Source of the DNA: Orbilia blumenaviensis
Lineage: Eukaryota; Ascomycota; Orbiliomycetes; Orbiliales; Orbiliaceae
DNA: 64,000 bases
Reading direction: 5' to 3'
Assembly: GCA_036872755.1 (NCBI GenBank)
Contig: JAVHNS010000005.1
Coordinates: 310,001 to 374,000 of the forward strand
In this document: piece by piece, positions 11,089 through 23,709 of the stretch
Numbering within the stretch: the first letter of the stretch is position 1
Layout: every line of letters starts with the position of its first letter
The notes under the pieces: generated by a model
Databases searched by the model: none
What the model was told of the DNA's origin: nothing
Seen by the model: only the letters and a program-made list of their open reading frames with translations
Program-made: the position numbers and the translations under genes

Positions 11089-14000
11089 TTAAGCTAACGT
11101 CAACTCGGTCTTCCTCCTCCCGGTGGCTTGCTCTTTGACCACGTTAACCATAACCTTAACTTTATCAAATAGGATTACTTTCCTTCCGTCCTCCAATTCG
11201 AGAATATACTCGTCCGCATCGTATGTCTTCGCCGTCTCAACCTTGATCGTTCCCTCGATCCCGAACTTCGGAACAAAGACCACAAACCCGTTCGAGAAAA
11301 TTTTCGCTACGAAGCCTTCTTGTTCCGTGCTCTTGTTCTTCAACGCTTGCCCAACGTAGTACTCAATCGATGCTCTCCCGGCAAACTGGGCGTTCCGATG
11401 TCTAACGTTAATGTTCTTCACCACCGCATCCATCTTGTTCTTGTTGTACAGACTTTCGTCCAAGGCTTCATACTCGATTGCGGCTGCCAGCTGCCGGTGG
11501 GCCGCCAGGTCTGCATATCGTCGGATCGGTGAGGTAAAATGGGTGTATATATCAGTAGCGAGACCATAATGTCGGAATTCAGGGTAGGCTTGGGTTCCCG
11601 AGCTGAAGTACTCGGCAGGGACCATGCACCTGGTGGCAATAATTCGGACAAGTGTGTTAAAGTAGGCTTCCTGCGGATCAACGCATTCGTCAAGTGAATC
11701 GGCGAGTGCCTTCGAAGAATCGACTCGCAGATCGAGACCCTTTCTAGCTCGAAGTTGGCCGCGAAGGTCATCAAAGTTTGTGGCTGGAGGAGCACCGTGT
11801 CTTCGGAGCATGGCTGTCTGTGGGAAGGCTTCATAGATCTTCCTGGCAACACTAATGTTCGCGCACAACATGAACTCTTCAACCAGTGAGTTTGTTTCTA
11901 GTAGTTCTTTCACTTCGATGCTGGCGGGGTCGGACGTTTCCGACTCCATGTGAACCTTGACTTCCGGACTTGCTAGATTAAGAGCACCGGCGTCCATTCT
12001 TGCTTGCTTCAATTTCTTTGAGAGCATAAGTAGTATCCGCATGCCCTGTGTTAAGTCATCCGTTTGAGACCTATTTTATATTCCGTTAGCATACTCTGTA
12101 TCCTTTCTAGTGGTTTATCAGGCTTAACCATACTTGTCATCAATTCGCATCTGTGCAGCTTTGTACGCAAACGCTTCCCTCGACTTGATCACCGACTTCG
12201 TGAATCTCGTGTCCACAATCTTCGCATCCGGAGTCATCTCCCAAATCACTGAGAACGCGTATCTTTCAACATAAGGCTTCAACGAGCAGAGGTCGGTTCC
12301 GAGCAGAGGAGGCAACATGTCAATACGCTTGTCAACCAAGTATACCGTAGTACCCCGCGAAGCCGCCTCGTCATCCATAGCATTATTCGGCTTCACGAAA
12401 TGCGATACATCGGCGATGTGCACACCTGCTTCGTAGTTTCCGTTTGGCAACAACCGCGCGTGAAGGGCATCGTCGATATCTTGACATCCAGGAGGATCAA
12501 TACTGCAAACCAAGAGGTCTCGCAAATCGGCTCTTTTCTCCCAACCAGGTGTTCCCTTCTCAGGGACAATCCAGTCATGGCCCTCTGACGGTAGACAGTC
12601 GAGAACTGCCTTCGGGAATGGTCGATACTGGACGTCGTACTCCAACAGAAGGGCCTCGGTCTCGGCTTCTTTCGATTCAAGTTCTCCAAGGGCACGGACG
12701 AAATGACCCACAGGAAATCTAGATGTCCGATCCCAAGTATCGATGTTAACTACGATACGCTGCCCGAGTAGCTGAATAGCCTGACGCGTGAAAACACGAA
12801 TTCTCGGTATCTTCTTATCCAGCGGCCGGAAAAACACGACCTGTTGTCCACCAGACTTCGCTCTGTTGACAGAATTAGGATCGATATGACCGACATATGA
12901 CCTCCAATTACGCTTTAGGACGCCAACAACCTTCGCTGTAGGTTGTACCTTCTGGCTTTCATCCTGAGACCGTTGGATCCGCTTTGCCTCATCGACAAGA
13001 GCCCGTCGTTCCTTCTCCGTAACAATCGCCTCAACTTCGTCTACATCCGCGTTTTCGTTTTTCGTTAGAGTATCCTGGTCTACGAGTTTATCGGATTGCT
13101 TTTTCCACTGGTCTTGTGGCAACAGCTCAACGACCACCTGATCACCGTCTATAGCACGATTCATGTTCTCCAACCCCACTATCAACAGATGCTTGTCGAA
13201 CAATGGTACGCCGACAGTGCCCTCAAGGCTGTTATAGGTGGACGTGTGGAAAGTACCCTGGTGTAGTGTTCCATTTCTGACACCGGTATTCATCTTAGGG
13301 GTGGAGAAGTACTGGGAATTGTTAGTCCGTTATGCGACGGAATAGGAGTAGGAGGCAAAAGAATATACCTCCGCATAGACATTAGTGCCTCTATTTGCCT
13401 TCTTTTCAAGGTCTTGAAGTGAGGAGCTTATCATGTCAAGTAGTTCATCTGCGTTCTTTAGGCCCTTGACGTAATCATTAACTAAACGAGAGTTAGCCTT
13501 TCCATCGAGGCAATTAATAAAAGCAGTGGCGAACCCACGATTGATAGCATTAAGTCCCTCGCTCTTTGCTTTTGCAACATTTGCCTTATCATTCGAGAGC
13601 ATGACTACAGCTGGTGCTGTCGCTCCGGCGTTTGCAGCTGCCTGCTCGATATGTCTCTGGTACCATTTGCATGCAACTCTGATCGCTCTGTCGTTACGGT
13701 CATTGATCGATTCCTCCTGACCACGCTTAACGTGAGTCTCCTGCCGGAATTCATTGTGAAAGACGTAGAATTGTTTCTCGTCTGATTTTGTGAGGGACAC
13801 GAGTCTGTTATAGAGCGGCAGGCTCTGGTTCTTAACCTCGTCAAGGACAGTCTGCAGTACAATAACATCATAGAAGGCACTCTTGTGCTCGATCGCGTCC
13901 ATGCATTGGAGGAAGATATTGGTATCTGGCATCAGGTAATGGCCATGTTTGAATTGGGCTGTTCCTGCCGGCTTCTCGGACAGGACGAATGGACGAGCTA

Positions 14001-14290
14001 TATCACATTGACCGAGTAAGCATTGATCTCACGTATTTTGAACAACATGGTAGTCGTTAATATAAATAAATAGATAGATAGATAAGTGGCGTACATCTAT
14101 TATTCGAGTCTACTGGGGCATTCGCCAGACACGCCCGGCATAACCGCGACGAGCAAGGGATGTCAGTCCGCAGATATATCTCACGGACGATCTTTGTCAC
14201 TTTCCCGCTCTTGGCAGAACGAATGTAGATCTTAGAGGTGATGCTATCATGGCCGGAAGGGTCGACTAGCATGCGCTTTATGCTCGTCAT
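11089..14290 (-). CDS. DIS3: Rrp44/Dis3, catalytic subunit of the RNA exosome
   Basis: A 3'-5' exoribonuclease and endonuclease of the nuclear and cytoplasmic exosome. Four exons on the minus strand: 14290-14095, 13997-13369, 13311-12134 and 12070-11089, in phase throughout, giving 994 residues against 1001 in yeast. The N-terminal CR3-type cysteines ([11 protein letters not shown]) precede a PIN domain with its acidic residues in [10 protein letters not shown] and [11 protein letters not shown]. Two cold-shock domains follow. The RNB domain has the catalytic Asp cluster in [16 protein letters not shown]. Next come the conserved [11 protein letters not shown] and [14 protein letters not shown] segments and a C-terminal S1 domain. 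Junction residues (for example [16 protein letters not shown]) match yeast Rrp44 closely, which supports the intron calls. Both nuclease sites look intact. Confidence 0.97.
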
Positions 14291-16186
14291 GGCTGGTTAC
14301 AGGTGTGGGAAGTTTTTTGTAATGATGCGGCTCTGTGGTGGTGGTTGTCAAATGTTAATAATGCATCTAGTCAAGGTTTTGGTGCAGGCAAACGAAACAG
14401 CACAGGAAATTTGTGTTCGGCTGGCGACGGCAGGTCTTGGCGAAAGGCTGCAACACAAATCAGTCTTATTACACTTACAAGGGACCCAACATCAACCCGG
14501 ATCTGTGCGACTGCAATTCATGGAACCATAGGTTCTACAACATCTCACCCGACATTAAAACCGGAATTCCCAAGCACCGTTTCCTCAGAACAGAAGCTAC
14601 ATCATCTGTATTAGTTCTACCGAGGCACGTATCTGCTGTTACTGCTGCTGCTGTTGCATGATCGGAAATTTCTTTCGCGACACTCTCCTTGGTTCTCCTT
14701 GGTTCCGAGCTTGGCCAGGTGCAGAACTCAAACTGAGTCGCTTCTCAAACAGTTCAGAAGAAGAAGGTGACCCAATCCGCCCACCGACACTTTAAAAAGC
14801 CAGACATTTCTACCATCCATCGAAAGGGGTTCCTGCGCCCATGTGGCCTGGATTCCGCTATCTCATTGGCTCTCGAAATGTTCATTCTCGAACTCTTTCG
14901 AACTCTTCGAATGTCACCAGGTTGACAGTTTTTTGTTTTATTTTCTACTTTCAGAACGTCTGGATGCAAAGAAATATTGTTAACTGACGCAGCCAAGCCG
15001 TAGGGCAGTTCCAAGACTTCATGGCGCAGCCTAAGAAGCTTCTCTGGTACGGAGACGTCCATGCTTTGGGTGACAGAAGTCTCCGTGCTGGCGCAATCCA
15101 GTAGCACCCACTTGGCTCCACCATCCCCTTAACCGGGTTTCTGGCGAGGTTTTCGGGTCTTCGGCTTGGACCCGGAACGACTTCAATTCAATGCATGTTA
15201 GTTTGGTATTCGTGCATTGAGATTTCTTGATTCCTCGGTTTATGCTCCTGCCCTTTTGACTTCTGGCAGATCGAGGAGGTCTTGTATTGAGCAATTGCGA
15301 CTCAAACCGGACACGCCCCCCTTCTGCTGCCTGACCTTATTGCATATGATATCATGGACGCCCTCTCCGAGTAAGCGCACGCGTCAAGCGATTCTTAAGA
15401 CAAGTGATATTCTTCTTGGTCAAGCCACCGAAAGCTTGTCGCCTACCTTTACTGCTGCAGGTTCAGTATCTCGAACAGCGCTAAACACATAGACTAGCCC
15501 AACTACGGGCACTTGCCTTTAATTGTTAGCGATCACCAGCGCAAAGGGTCCTGGTCTGATCATGAACACCGGATATCAGCAATCGATCCCCTTGACTTCT
15601 TCCGGGTGCTAGCTTCCTTTGGTGACCAAGCTCCTAGCTGATTCGGATCAGCATTCTATCGTAGGAATGTCTATAATCATGTTTCCCCGCGAAATCCGCC
15701 CAAACTTCCTACCCCCCATGCTCTCCGTAATCTTACATGAATGACTATTCCTATGTGGTGCAACTATCGATCAAACGAAGAGGGTGGGGGAGACAAAAAT
15801 GAGAAGGTTTCACAAGGCAAATCAGTTGTCAGAAGAGAAGAAAAAATTTTAGGTTTATGGCCATGGTCTGCTCCGAAGGTCTACCCAAGTCCCAGACGGG
15901 GTGTCCGCGCATGAACCCAGAAATTTCGCACACATGCTGCCTTTTCGAGAGCAACTAAAGTAGATCACCCGCTCAAGATCATAAAAAGGCCTTTGGGGTT
16001 CCCCGTAAGACTTGCTTCCTCTTCTGCCGTTGCTACCCTTTCATTTCTATCTCTATCTACCCTCTCCTCCGTAAGATTTTCTGGAGAGTTTGATTTGAGG
16101 TGTCAAATCGTCCTGTCCGATAATCGCGATAACAGTCGTCTATTTTTTCCCTCAATTATATTTCATTCGATAGTGGTTTCGCCAAT
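14291..16186. other. Intergenic between DIS3 and the Git1-like permease
   Basis: The region holds the divergent promoters of DIS3 (minus) and the permease (plus). Several frames are open for 60-110 codons on both strands, but none is recognisable. A fragment at 15353-15500 can be spliced into a very short frame without homology, so I do not call it. Just upstream of the permease start is a CT-rich tract (16013-16070), a common feature of fungal promoters. Confidence 0.6.
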
Positions 16187-17877
16187 ATGTCGGAAGCAGC
16201 GTTAGCTACGAGATCAAAATGGGAGGTTCTGATGCCCGTGATCGTCTGCGGTTCGGGTCTATTTTCGGACGGTTATCTCAATGGTGCGTGGATTAGATCA
16301 TTATATTCGGGGGTAAAATATCAAAATGAATTATGCTGATATACGATGGTTTTGCCTCATAGGTGTCATCGGTACCGTTAATACACTTCTGGGCCGCCTT
16401 TATGGAGAGGAATACAAGAACAGCCCTGCGCAGTCGAATGTCTCTTCGATCGCCTTTGCCGGTACAATTATTGGTATGCTGGCATTCGGTTGGATCAGTG
16501 ATAACTGCAGCAGAAAGGTTGGTATGGTCGCCTCGACCGTCATTTTGATTGTCTTCGCCTCGCTTTGCGCCGGTGCATATGGCGCTGGTGGTTCCGTCGG
16601 TGGACTTCTCGCAGCCCTTACTGCATACAGATTTCTACTTGGTATCGGTATCGGAGGCGAATACCCAGCCGGCTCTGTCGCTTGCTCCGAGGCTACCGGT
16701 GATCTCAAGAGTGGACACCGTAACAGATGGTTCATTATCTTCACCAATGTCATGATCGATTTCGGATTCGTTATTGCGGCTTTTGCGCCTCTGTGCGTTC
16801 TCTGGATCTTTGGAATGAACCGGTTGAATGTCGTCTGGCGTGTGTCCCTCGGTCTTGGTGTTATCCCGCCACTTTCGATCATGTACCTCCGTACAAAGCT
16901 TAAGGAGCCAGAGCAATTCAAGAAGGAGACTATGAAGGATACTAAGACACCATGGTTGTTGGTGTTCAAGTATTACTGGTGGAGACTCACCATTCTCAGT
17001 CTCATCTGGTTCATCTACGATGTAAGTTTCGAAAGCACAAGTTGAGAGTAAATCTGAGACGCATGGCTAACAAGAAAACTACAGTTCTCTGCCTACTCTT
17101 TCGGTATCTACGGTTCTTCGATTCTTTCCATTGTCATTGGTGAACAAGAGGCCCTTTACAAGCCATTCGGATGGAACGTCGTTCTCAATCTTTTCTATAT
17201 TCCGTATGTTCCCCTAACTCAAAGCACAAGTATTATATTTGCATTCATACTAACATAAACTTAGTGGTGCTGTTGCTGGGTCGTTCATCAGTGACTGGCT
17301 CGGTGCTCGTGAGACACTCACTCTCGGCCTTACCCTCCAAGGTTTCGTTGGTCTCATCATGGCCGGCTGTTACGGAAAACTCGCCACACCCGACCATGTT
17401 GCCGCTTTCGTTGTCGTCTACGGTGTCTTCTTGACTCTCGGGGAAATGGGCGCCGGTGACAACATCGGTCTTCTCGCCTCCAAGTCTAGCGCCACTGCCA
17501 TTCGTGGTCAATTCTACGGTATCGCCGCCGCTATCGGAAAGCTCGGTGCTTTCGTTGGAACCTATATCTTCCCTATCATCATTAAGAGCGCCGGTGGTAG
17601 CGACACTGTTAAGGGAAACCAGGCTCCTTTCTGGGTTAGCAGCGCCTTGTGCCTGCTTAGCGCTGCTATGGCGTGGTTCTGTCTGCCCCATATCGGACAG
17701 GACACCATCACTGAGGAAGATGTTGCCTTCCGAGAGTACCTCACCGCCAACGGATATGACGTCTCGCAGATGGGTGTCAAGGAGCTAAGAGGCGAGAAGC
17801 TTGAAGATTCCAACAGCGCCGAGGGTGTCCAGTCCTCCCTTAAAGAGGAAGGGAAGTTCGAGACTATCCCAATGTAA
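16187..17877 (+). CDS. Git1-like major facilitator permease (glycerophosphodiester/phosphate family)
   Basis: Plasma-membrane transporter of the MFS phosphate:H+ symporter group, closest by eye to yeast Git1 (glycerophosphoinositol/glycerophosphocholine uptake). Exons 16187-16283, 16363-17021, 17085-17203 and 17265-17877 keep phase and give 495 residues. The first exon supplies SGLFSDGYLNG, which joins VIGTVNTLLGRLYGEEY, a segment typical of Git1 relatives. The MFS loop motif is visible as GWISDNCSRKVGM, and RFLLGIGIGGEYP is the motif shared with phosphate transporters. About twelve hydrophobic segments can be traced and the tail is hydrophilic. The substrate cannot be settled from sequence; glycerophosphodiesters are the best guess, inorganic phosphate the alternative. 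No linked metabolic genes help to decide. Confidence 0.88.
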
Positions 17878-19849
17878 GGCTGGGGAGAATACGGTCTGAT
17901 GCTCTACATACGTAAAACTCATTCATATGACTGGGGCTTTGATTGATTGGAAGAAGTATAGTATTTGATGGCATGATTGAAGATTTTTAATAGCATGGGA
18001 TGGCGTCCTTAGTTCTCATTTTTCTGTATATATTAGCCTCTGATACGACTTGATTATTACTTTTAGCTGATAGTGGTTTATTAAATCAATGTTTAATATT
18101 TATGCATCAATCTGAATTCTAGTGCAGGGCAGGCAGCGCTTACTGGTCCTATCTCTAGATAGACCATAGCATGTAAAATAATTCTATAAAGGGCTGAGAT
18201 CATGAGAGAGAAGACCTCTTTAATTCCAATGCGTGTTGAAGGTACCAAATACAACAGAACTCTTGACATGGTCTTCGACGAGGGTATGCTTGAATTCGAA
18301 CCAATCTCGCATTGGCTAAACTGCATGCTCTCGGCCGGGTCTCCAATTAAATATTAAATGCAATTACCGAAAGCAATTTAAAGTCTGACAGAGCGCTCGA
18401 GAGTGTGTACGTAATTGAGACCATTATACATATCTTTCAAGCGAGTATTTTTCTGTTGACTGATCAAATTTAGTATACTTCCATATTGAGTGCGAAGGTA
18501 CAGGTACGCTTTCTCTGATCCATGTCAAGTCAAGTCCTCTCGATTCGAGAATCAACCGGGGAGCCCCCAAAATGCAAAATATTAAATGCGACGTTTGATT
18601 TTTTCATAACAAGATATATCCTGGATGGTTTCTCTCTGGACACACATGCATGTACCTGAATCGTCCGTGATGGTATCATATCTTTTTTCCTATCAGGTAC
18701 CCGACCCGCGGCCCGACCATTAACTATAATTGTAATGCTAATGCAATGTCTAGACCCTTACGAAGAAAAAGGTTAACCGCTCAATACGTATCGTGGTCAA
18801 GTGGCGCCATGACATGTACTCGTCAGCCTCGGAAAGCTCAAAGCTCAAAACCTTAAGCACATAGCTATAACAAGGACCCAGGGGCCAATATAATTGATTG
18901 AAGCTAAATGTACAATATATCACCATCCATTGGCCCTACCAGTCGGTTAAACAAGCCATCTTAAAAAAAAAAAAAAGGCGAAGTAGCACACTGCACTGAC
19001 GTTCGATTAAATGCACAACTCTATGCGGGTGCCAATTTAGCCTTATTATAAAGCTCCATTTTACCCCTTCCCAGGTACCTACCACCCCAAAAAGTCATCC
19101 TGACGAGAACCAGTTGCCCAGCCCGACTTGATATCCGCGCCGCCCAGACCAGATCAGACCCGAGGAGAAAGGAAAAAAAAAAAAAGAAGACCAGTAGAAG
19201 AAAAAAACCGTCTTTGCATTGGGGCTGCTGTTTCTTTTCGTTTATTCGTGTAGGCCAGAACTCGGCATGCTACACCCCTGCCTTGAACGTTTCACAAAAA
19301 ATACCGATAGTGCAGATACGAATCTAATCGGAGGACCAGCCGGAATACTTGCAGGTTCAAATTCTATAACATAATAAAATACCGGCCTTACAACCCGACT
19401 AAGTCACTTTTACAACTGCAAAATGACATGGGTATATATAGGGTTTTTTTTTCTGCTGATAGGAACATGCCGCGTGTTAACGTTAGCCAGGACCCAGTAC
19501 GGTCCATTATGAGCCTCTTTTGTCAATAAAAGTTGGTGTAAGGCTCTGCTTTTTTATATTGCATTTGCATTACACCTTGATGCTGGTCGTGATTTGGGGC
19601 AAGGGTATTTGGAAAAGTTCTAGGGACATTCCAGTCGATTGAGGCCGGGCGGCGCGTTTTGGTTTTTCCCTTCTCCGGAGCAAGGCTGCAGAGGATCATA
19701 GCAAGCTTATACCATTGTGTATTATACGTATATATAGATAGCTTCCGCTTCGAGCTCGAGCTTCCTTCGTTAGTCGATAGATAGCTAGAGGTCGAACTTC
19801 TTCAATAGCCCTTTATTTTATAGCTTATATAGTTGTATAAGAAAGAAAA
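17878..19849. other. Intergenic between permease and tyrosinase
   Basis: AT-rich DNA with no frame I can support. The left end should hold the permease 3' untranslated region. The right end, from about 19700, holds the tyrosinase promoter: ATATATAGATAG near 19730 may serve as a TATA element, about 115 bases before the start codon. Confidence 0.55.
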
Positions 19850-21270
19850 ATGCAGCTCCAACTGCTAACACTCCTTGTCTCCGGGCTCTCCCTAACTGAG
19901 GCTTTTAAACCAGCTTCAACTCGAGGAACTGACAAGCTGGCTGCGAAGGGGCTGGTAAATCTCGCGGGCTACTCGATCCTTCATCCGCCGAAGTCGGGCT
20001 GCAATCTTAGCAAAGTCAAGCTTCGGAAAGAATGGTAAGCTCCAAAGTATATAATACTGCCTCAATCATGATTCTTTAGACTCTAACATTTTTTGGGGTA
20101 ATACAAGGAGCTCGCTTTCTTCCCGCGAAAAGAAAGAATACATCAGCGCCGTCCTCTGCCTTCAATCCAAACCCGCGATCAGCACTCCGCTCGCCCCAGG
20201 CGCCAAATCCCGCTTCGACGACTTCGTAGCCACTCACATCAACCAAACCTTCTTCATCCACGCCACCGGAAACTTCCTCACATGGCATAGATACTACACA
20301 TGGGTTTACGAAAAAGCGTTACGCGAGGAATGCGGCTACAAGGGCTATCAGCCGTATATAAATTGGGGGAAATACGCGGAAGATCTAGAACACGCCCCTC
20401 TCTTCGATGGGAGTGATACTAGTATCGGTGGGAATGGGGAGTTTATCCAACAGCCCAGCGGGCCTGTATTCCCGGATGCTACAAATCCAGTTATCACACT
20501 TCCCGCGGGTAAAGGTAGCGGGTGTGTAACGACCGGTCCATTTAAGAATATGACCGTGAACCTTGGCCCCGGGTTCTTTGGCGCGCAGTACCCTGATGTA
20601 GCGCCGAACCCGCAGTGGGATGGGCTAGGGTATAATCCTAGATGCTTGAGAAGGGATCTTGGGATTACGGCGGCGAAGATGGGTTCTACGGATTTGAATT
20701 CTACGAATTTGATAACAAAGTATACTACGATTAAGACGTTTCAGGATTTCATGCAGGGTACTTTTGCAACGGGAGGGAAGGATTTGGGCGTTCACACTGC
20801 TGGGCACTTTTGGGTCGGAGGCGGTAAGAAACCCATGAAGCTTCTCTACGTTAAATAAATATGGTGGGCCACAGTTTGTAGAGCACATACGCTAATATGC
20901 GGATTTTAATAAAAACAATAGACCCAGGCGGAGACTTCGCCGCCAGCTCCGGTGTAAGTATAGTAGCACCCATCCACCTCTAAACCTCCACCCACAAACA
21001 AATATATGCTAACCCCAACACCAATTTAAACAGGATCCATACTTCTACCTTCACCACGCCCAAATCGATCGAACCTGGTGGATCTGGCAGAACCAGGACC
21101 CAAAAATTCGATACAAAGCTGTCGGAGGCACGATAACTATTCTGGACACACCACCAAGCCGTAATGCAACGGTTGACGATCCGCTGGATTTGGGAGTATT
21201 GGCGCCTACGATTACCATCGGAGACGCTTTGAGTACTATTGATGGGCCTTTTTGCTATATTTATGTTTGA
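19850..21270 (+). CDS. Secreted tyrosinase-family copper enzyme
   Basis: Type-3 binuclear copper protein, probably oxidising phenols or catechols outside the cell. Exons 19850-20034, 20108-20823, 20922-20953 and 21034-21270 give 389 residues. A signal peptide (MQLQLLTLLVSGLSLTEA) opens the protein. The copper-A site shows HATGNFLTWHRYYTWVYEKAL-type spacing with the TWHR hallmark. The copper-B site shows GVHTAGHFWVGG, DPGGDF and YFYLHHAQIDRTWW, so the copper-binding histidines appear complete. Exon 3 is only 32 bases but is needed for phase and for the conserved GGDPGGDF. The protein ends soon after the copper-B domain, so the long C-terminal latency domain of classical fungal tyrosinases is absent. 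It resembles the short secreted tyrosinase/o-aminophenol oxidase-like group; the substrate is unknown. Confidence 0.9.
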
Positions 21271-21787
21271 GCGGAGTGGATTAGCTACCCGTGAACCCCC
21301 TTCGAAGACTAGGTATTGACTCTGGGAGCATAGCATGATGGCGTATCACATTATACATACTACTATATGCACTAGTTACTCTTGTAGAAAAAAAAAAAGA
21401 CGACTGTACGAATCACGCTGAATAATTACCATGAAGATTCAAAAAATGCCCAAACATGAAAAGCGACCATATCAATAAATTACAATTTCAAAGATTAGAA
21501 CAACTAGAGCAAAAAACAGTAGAGCTGTTGCATTTTCCGCGTTGCCCCACCAGCCACAATATCGCTTGCAGGTATAGCATGTGGCTGAAGCTCTTCGCCA
21601 AAACGTGTCGTCAAGCTCGTTCTCAGGCAACTGTATCCTCCATTAAAGGCGCCTCTTCCCAAGACCACCACACGAAACCCCCCCACACATACCTATTACA
21701 CCATATAACTCGCGACCACCCGCCCTCCTCTTAAACATCAAACCTCCTTTTCCTCCTACTTAAAACTCCGTAAATACACCTTTCACA
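21271..21787. other. Intergenic between tyrosinase and SEC13
   Basis: Contains the tyrosinase 3' flank and the SEC13 promoter. A CCCCACACA/CCTCCTTTTCC-rich stretch lies just ahead of the SEC13 ATG. No gene seen. Confidence 0.6.
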
Positions 21788-23013
21788 ATGGCGCAATCCG
21801 GTGGCCATGAGGACATGATCGTGCGTTTTTTCCCTTCTTCTTCCCCAATTCTAGCCAAGGAAGCGAGAGCTCGTCTATAGAGGAAGAGGAGCCTCAAAAG
21901 TATCGAACCAGCACTGACCTGACTTCTACTCTTTTTTTTCTATCATATATACAGCATGATGCCGTTCTAAACTTCTACGGTAACCGTCTAGCCACCTGCT
22001 CCTCCGATAAAACCATCAAGATCTTTGAAGTCGAAGGGAACAACCACACACTGGTCAGCACACTGAAAGGGTTCGCGCTCCCCACATCCCTCCCTCCTTC
22101 ACACCTTATACCAGTCTTTTTTCCTTTCTATAAAACACCTTAGGAGAAAAAGCTAACAATTGGTGAAATATATAAAAATAAAAGACATGACGGCCCGGTA
22201 TGGTGTGTCGCATGGGCGCACCCAAAATACGGAAACATCCTCGCATCGGCATCATATGACGCCAAGGTTATAATCTGGCTGGAAAACAACGGACAATGGG
22301 GGAAGCTTATCGAGCATACGAACCACACTGCTAGCGGTATATATACACATATCCACACTTCCTCCCAAGGCCCACTCAAGATTATATAGACACTAAACAA
22401 TTAAAAACTGGGAAATTGAACAAATATAGTAAACATGGTCTCCTGGGCACCCCATACCCTCGGCGAAATCCTCGCCTGCGCCTCAACAGATGGAAAAGTC
22501 TCAGTCCTGGAATTCAAAGACGGAAGCTGGGATACCCGTATCTTCAACGCCCACGCCACAGGTTGTAACGCTGTATCTTGGGCACCAGACGTCTCCCCAG
22601 GATCGATCGTTCAGTCTTCAGCCTCTCTCACAACTGGAGTGAGGAAATTCGTTACGGGAGGGTCCGATAATCTGGTTAAGATCTGGGTGTATAGTCCTGA
22701 TCAGGATAATTATGTTGTGGAGACGGTTTTGGAAGGTCATCACGACTGGGTTAGGGATGTGGCTTGGGCACCGTCGATACTATCAAGGACGTATATTGCA
22801 TCTGCATCGCAGGATAAATCCGTGATCATCTGGACATCCGACGCCGGTGGACCATTCCAGAAGAAGGTCCTCGAGATGGAAGCTGTTGTCTGGAGGGTTA
22901 GCTGGAGCCTGAGCGGGAATGTATTGGCGGTCAGCGGTGGTGATAACAAGGTCACACTGTGGAAGGAGAATCTTCAGGGCGAGTGGGAGAAGGTTACGAC
23001 GGTTACGGAGTAA
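21788..23013 (+). CDS. SEC13: Sec13, COPII coat and nuclear pore WD40 protein
   Basis: Structural beta-propeller of the COPII outer coat (with Sec31) and of the nuclear pore Y complex; also part of SEA/GATOR in fungi. Exons 21788-21820, 21955-22070, 22185-22336 and 22430-23013 give 294 residues, the usual length. Six WD repeats can be read, including [53 protein letters not shown] and [15 protein letters not shown]. The short first exon ([11 protein letters not shown]) and every phase agree with the family. The donor of intron 2 is GTTCGC, unusually weak, but the join ([15 protein letters not shown]) is unmistakable. It converges with the next gene on the minus strand. Confidence 0.97.
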
Positions 23014-23709
23014 AGCGATTTTTTTTCTTGATAGAACTTTTCTTCGGAGGAGCATTTTTTCATCTGGTGTACTTTATAGCTGCTGGCCAATGATACGATT
23101 TTTATTATTATTCGTTATATAATAGGTAGGCATTATACAAAACCATGGTATGATCATGGAACAAGTCCACGACTGAAATGATAGGTAAAGAGTCTTGGCC
23201 GTTTGAGACGCACAAATACCGAAAGGGGTGTCAGTATATGACACCAAAGAAGTAAAATCTGTCGAAAAGGGATATGGACGATAAGATCAAGAACTCCGTG
23301 AAAACCAAGTTAACCATTAATTAAAAGTTGGAAGGAGGAGGAAAGACTCAGAACATGCTCCAATATAAATGGGTATAACCAAACCCAGGTTGAACACCAT
23401 TTGCTTTCCCAGAAAAAATCCAACATGAGGCGCAAGCAGAAACCTCGAAGAAAAGAAAACTTTAGCTCGGGAAAGGAGAAGGAAGCACATTCAGTGCTGA
23501 ATGCATACAGAAACACCATGACACCGAAGGAAAGGAATAGGAAATTAAACCGTTTCAGTGGGAAGCTTATGAAAGGCGATACCCACAGCGCTAAAATACT
23601 GTACAGAATATCAAACCCGAGTCATTTAAACCAGTAATAATGTGGACAAAAGAAAAAAGGTTCAGCAATACCAAACCATCCAGGATAATCATTTTATGCT
23701 TATGCGCTG
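23014..23709. other. Convergent 3' intergenic region
   Basis: About 700 bases between the SEC13 and UBTD-like stop codons. It holds both 3' untranslated regions. An open plus frame at 23401-23637 is Lys/Arg-rich and unrecognised, and I treat it as chance. Confidence 0.6.

Noticed and set aside
15353..15500. Mini-gene MDALSE spliced to a short second exon
   Set aside because: Donor and acceptor exist, but the 17-residue product and following stop give nothing to support it.
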